NCBI GenBank assembly: GCA_903923345.1
Contig: CAIXXI010000116.1
Coordinates: 1-5,844, forward strand
Direction: 5' to 3'
DNA: 5,844 bases
Origin: an uncultured Burkholderiales bacterium
Lineage (GTDB): Bacteria > Pseudomonadota > Gammaproteobacteria > Burkholderiales > Burkholderiaceae_E
The notes under the pieces are model-generated. The model worked only from the letters and a program-made list of their open reading frames with translations. It ran no database searches and was not told the DNA's origin. Within the stretch, counting starts at the first letter, position 1; every line of letters starts with the position of its first letter. Positions 4,949 through 5,844 of this stretch are shown here, piece by piece. The position numbers and the translations under genes were made by a program.

Positions 4949-5844
4949 ATGCATCTGCCGGTTTATCTCGATTATTCGGCGACCACGCCGGTTGACCCCA
5001 GGGTCGTTGATGCGATGGTGCCCTGGCTGAGCCAGCGGTTTGGGAATCCGGCTTCCCGTAGTCACGCCTATGGCTGGGATGCAGAAAAGGCCGTCGAGAC
5101 AGCCCGCGAGCAGGTGGCTGAACTGGTTGGTTGTGATCCGCGTGAGTTGGTCTGGACATCCGGCGCAACCGAATCAATCAACCTCGCGATCAAAGGTGCG
5201 GCTCATTTCTACAAGGATCGGGGGCGGCACCTTATTTCGGTCAAGACCGAACACAAGGCCACGCTGGATACCTTGCGTGAACTCGAGCGGGAAGGTTTCG
5301 AAGTCAGCTACCTGGACGTTCAGGAAAACGGGCTGATCGACCTCGATGTGTTCAAGGCGGCATTGCGTCCCGACACCGTGCTGGTCTCCGTCATGTATGT
5401 GAACAACGAGATCGGCGTCATCCAGGACATTCCCGAGATCGGCCGGATCTGTCGTGAGCGGGGCATCCTGTTCCATGTGGACAGTGCCCAGGCCACAGGG
5501 AAGATTGCGATCGACCTGTCCCAGCTCCCGGTCGATCTCATGAGTTTTTCGGCTCACAAGACCTACGGCCCGAAGGGAGTCGGTGCGATGTACGTGCGCC
5601 GTAAACCGCGGGTGCGTATCGAGGCGCAGATTCATGGTGGCGGTCATGAGCGGGGCATGCGCTCGGGCACCCTGCCGACCCATCAGATCGTTGGTATGGG
5701 CGAGGCGTTTCGCCTGGCCAAGCTTGAAATGGCCACGGAAAACGACCGCATTCGCATGCTGCGTGACCGGCTGTACCGCGGTATCAACGCGATGGAAGAG
5801 GTCTATGTCAATGGCGACATGGAGCAGCGAGTCCCTCACAACCT
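4949..5844 (+). CDS. iscS: Cysteine desulfurase IscS, N-terminal part (3' end outside window)
   Basis: IscS is the PLP enzyme that takes sulfur from cysteine, releasing alanine, and passes it as a persulfide to the IscU scaffold and other acceptors such as those for tRNA thiolation. The window holds 298 codons plus 2 nt of a protein that is usually about 404 residues. The N-terminus MHLPVYLDYSATTPVDPRVV is typical. Visible active-site elements are SGATESIN (71-78), H102 in TEHKA, NNEIG (152-156), D178 and Q181 in HVDSAQATGK, and the Schiff-base K204 in SAHKTYGPKG. RSGT (238-241) is also conserved. The persulfide-forming cysteine, near residue 326-328 in relatives, lies past the edge and cannot be checked. 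Position after iscR indicates the housekeeping isc operon rather than nif or suf. iscU and iscA would be expected next. Confidence 0.96.
   Translation, partial: MHLPVYLDYSATTPVDPRVVDAMVPWLSQRFGNPASRSHAYGWDAEKAVETAREQVAELVGCDPRELVWTSGATESINLAIKGAAHFYKDRGRHLISVKTEHKATLDTLRELEREGFEVSYLDVQENGLIDLDVFKAALRPDTVLVSVMYVNNEIGVIQDIPEIGRICRERGILFHVDSAQATGKIAIDLSQLPVDLMSFSAHKTYGPKGVGAMYVRRKPRVRIEAQIHGGGHERGMRSGTLPTHQIVGMGEAFRLAKLEMATENDRIRMLRDRLYRGINAMEEVYVNGDMEQRVPHN

Noticed and set aside
5174..5839. 221-codon open frame on the - strand
   Set aside because: It is fully antisense to iscS, which has intact active-site motifs in the other direction. It is a codon-bias shadow.
1..5844. A novel defence, mobile or CRISPR-like system
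   Set aside because: All substantial genes belong to well-known housekeeping families in a plausible chromosomal order. No spaced direct repeats, transposase, integrase, toxin-antitoxin pair or tRNA attachment site was seen.

Overview
The window reads as an ordinary chromosomal segment of a betaproteobacterium. Order Burkholderiales is most likely, perhaps an Alcaligenaceae-like lineage, but that is an inference from protein resemblance and gene order, not a measured placement. GC is moderately high, coding density is high, and no mobile element, phage gene, CRISPR array or RNA gene is visible. All the genes are recognisable housekeeping genes, and I found no convincing new multi-gene system. 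The parts least explained by the genes are two short intergenic regions.

Layout, left to right. Positions 1-177 hold the last 58 codons of a short-chain dehydrogenase/reductase on the + strand. It converges, across a 15-nt gap containing a GC-rich repeat, on a class I (aspartate/aromatic) aminotransferase on the - strand (193-1401). A 179-nt divergent control region (1402-1580) separates the aminotransferase from uvrB (1581-3665, +), the DNA-damage-recognition helicase subunit of nucleotide excision repair. A low-molecular-weight protein tyrosine phosphatase gene (3718-4239) follows 52 nt after uvrB and is probably cotranscribed with it.

The 140-nt gap 4240-4379 is the richest regulatory stretch. 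It holds a perfect 23-bp palindrome of unknown role, then a 25-bp sequence matching the type 1 IscR operator, overlapping a plausible promoter. Next come iscR (4380-4910), which keeps all three cluster-ligand cysteines and the ligand histidine, and the start of iscS (4949 to the window edge), the cysteine desulfurase that supplies sulfur for Fe-S cluster assembly. The sequence fits the classical feedback loop: IscS and its downstream partners (outside the window) build clusters, cluster-loaded IscR binds the operator, and isc transcription falls when clusters are plentiful.

The observations most worth a second look are the perfect palindrome between the phosphatase gene and the IscR operator, the operator itself, the Pro-to-Ala change in the phosphatase signature loop with two competing ribosome binding sites, and the lack of a canonical LexA box in front of uvrB.
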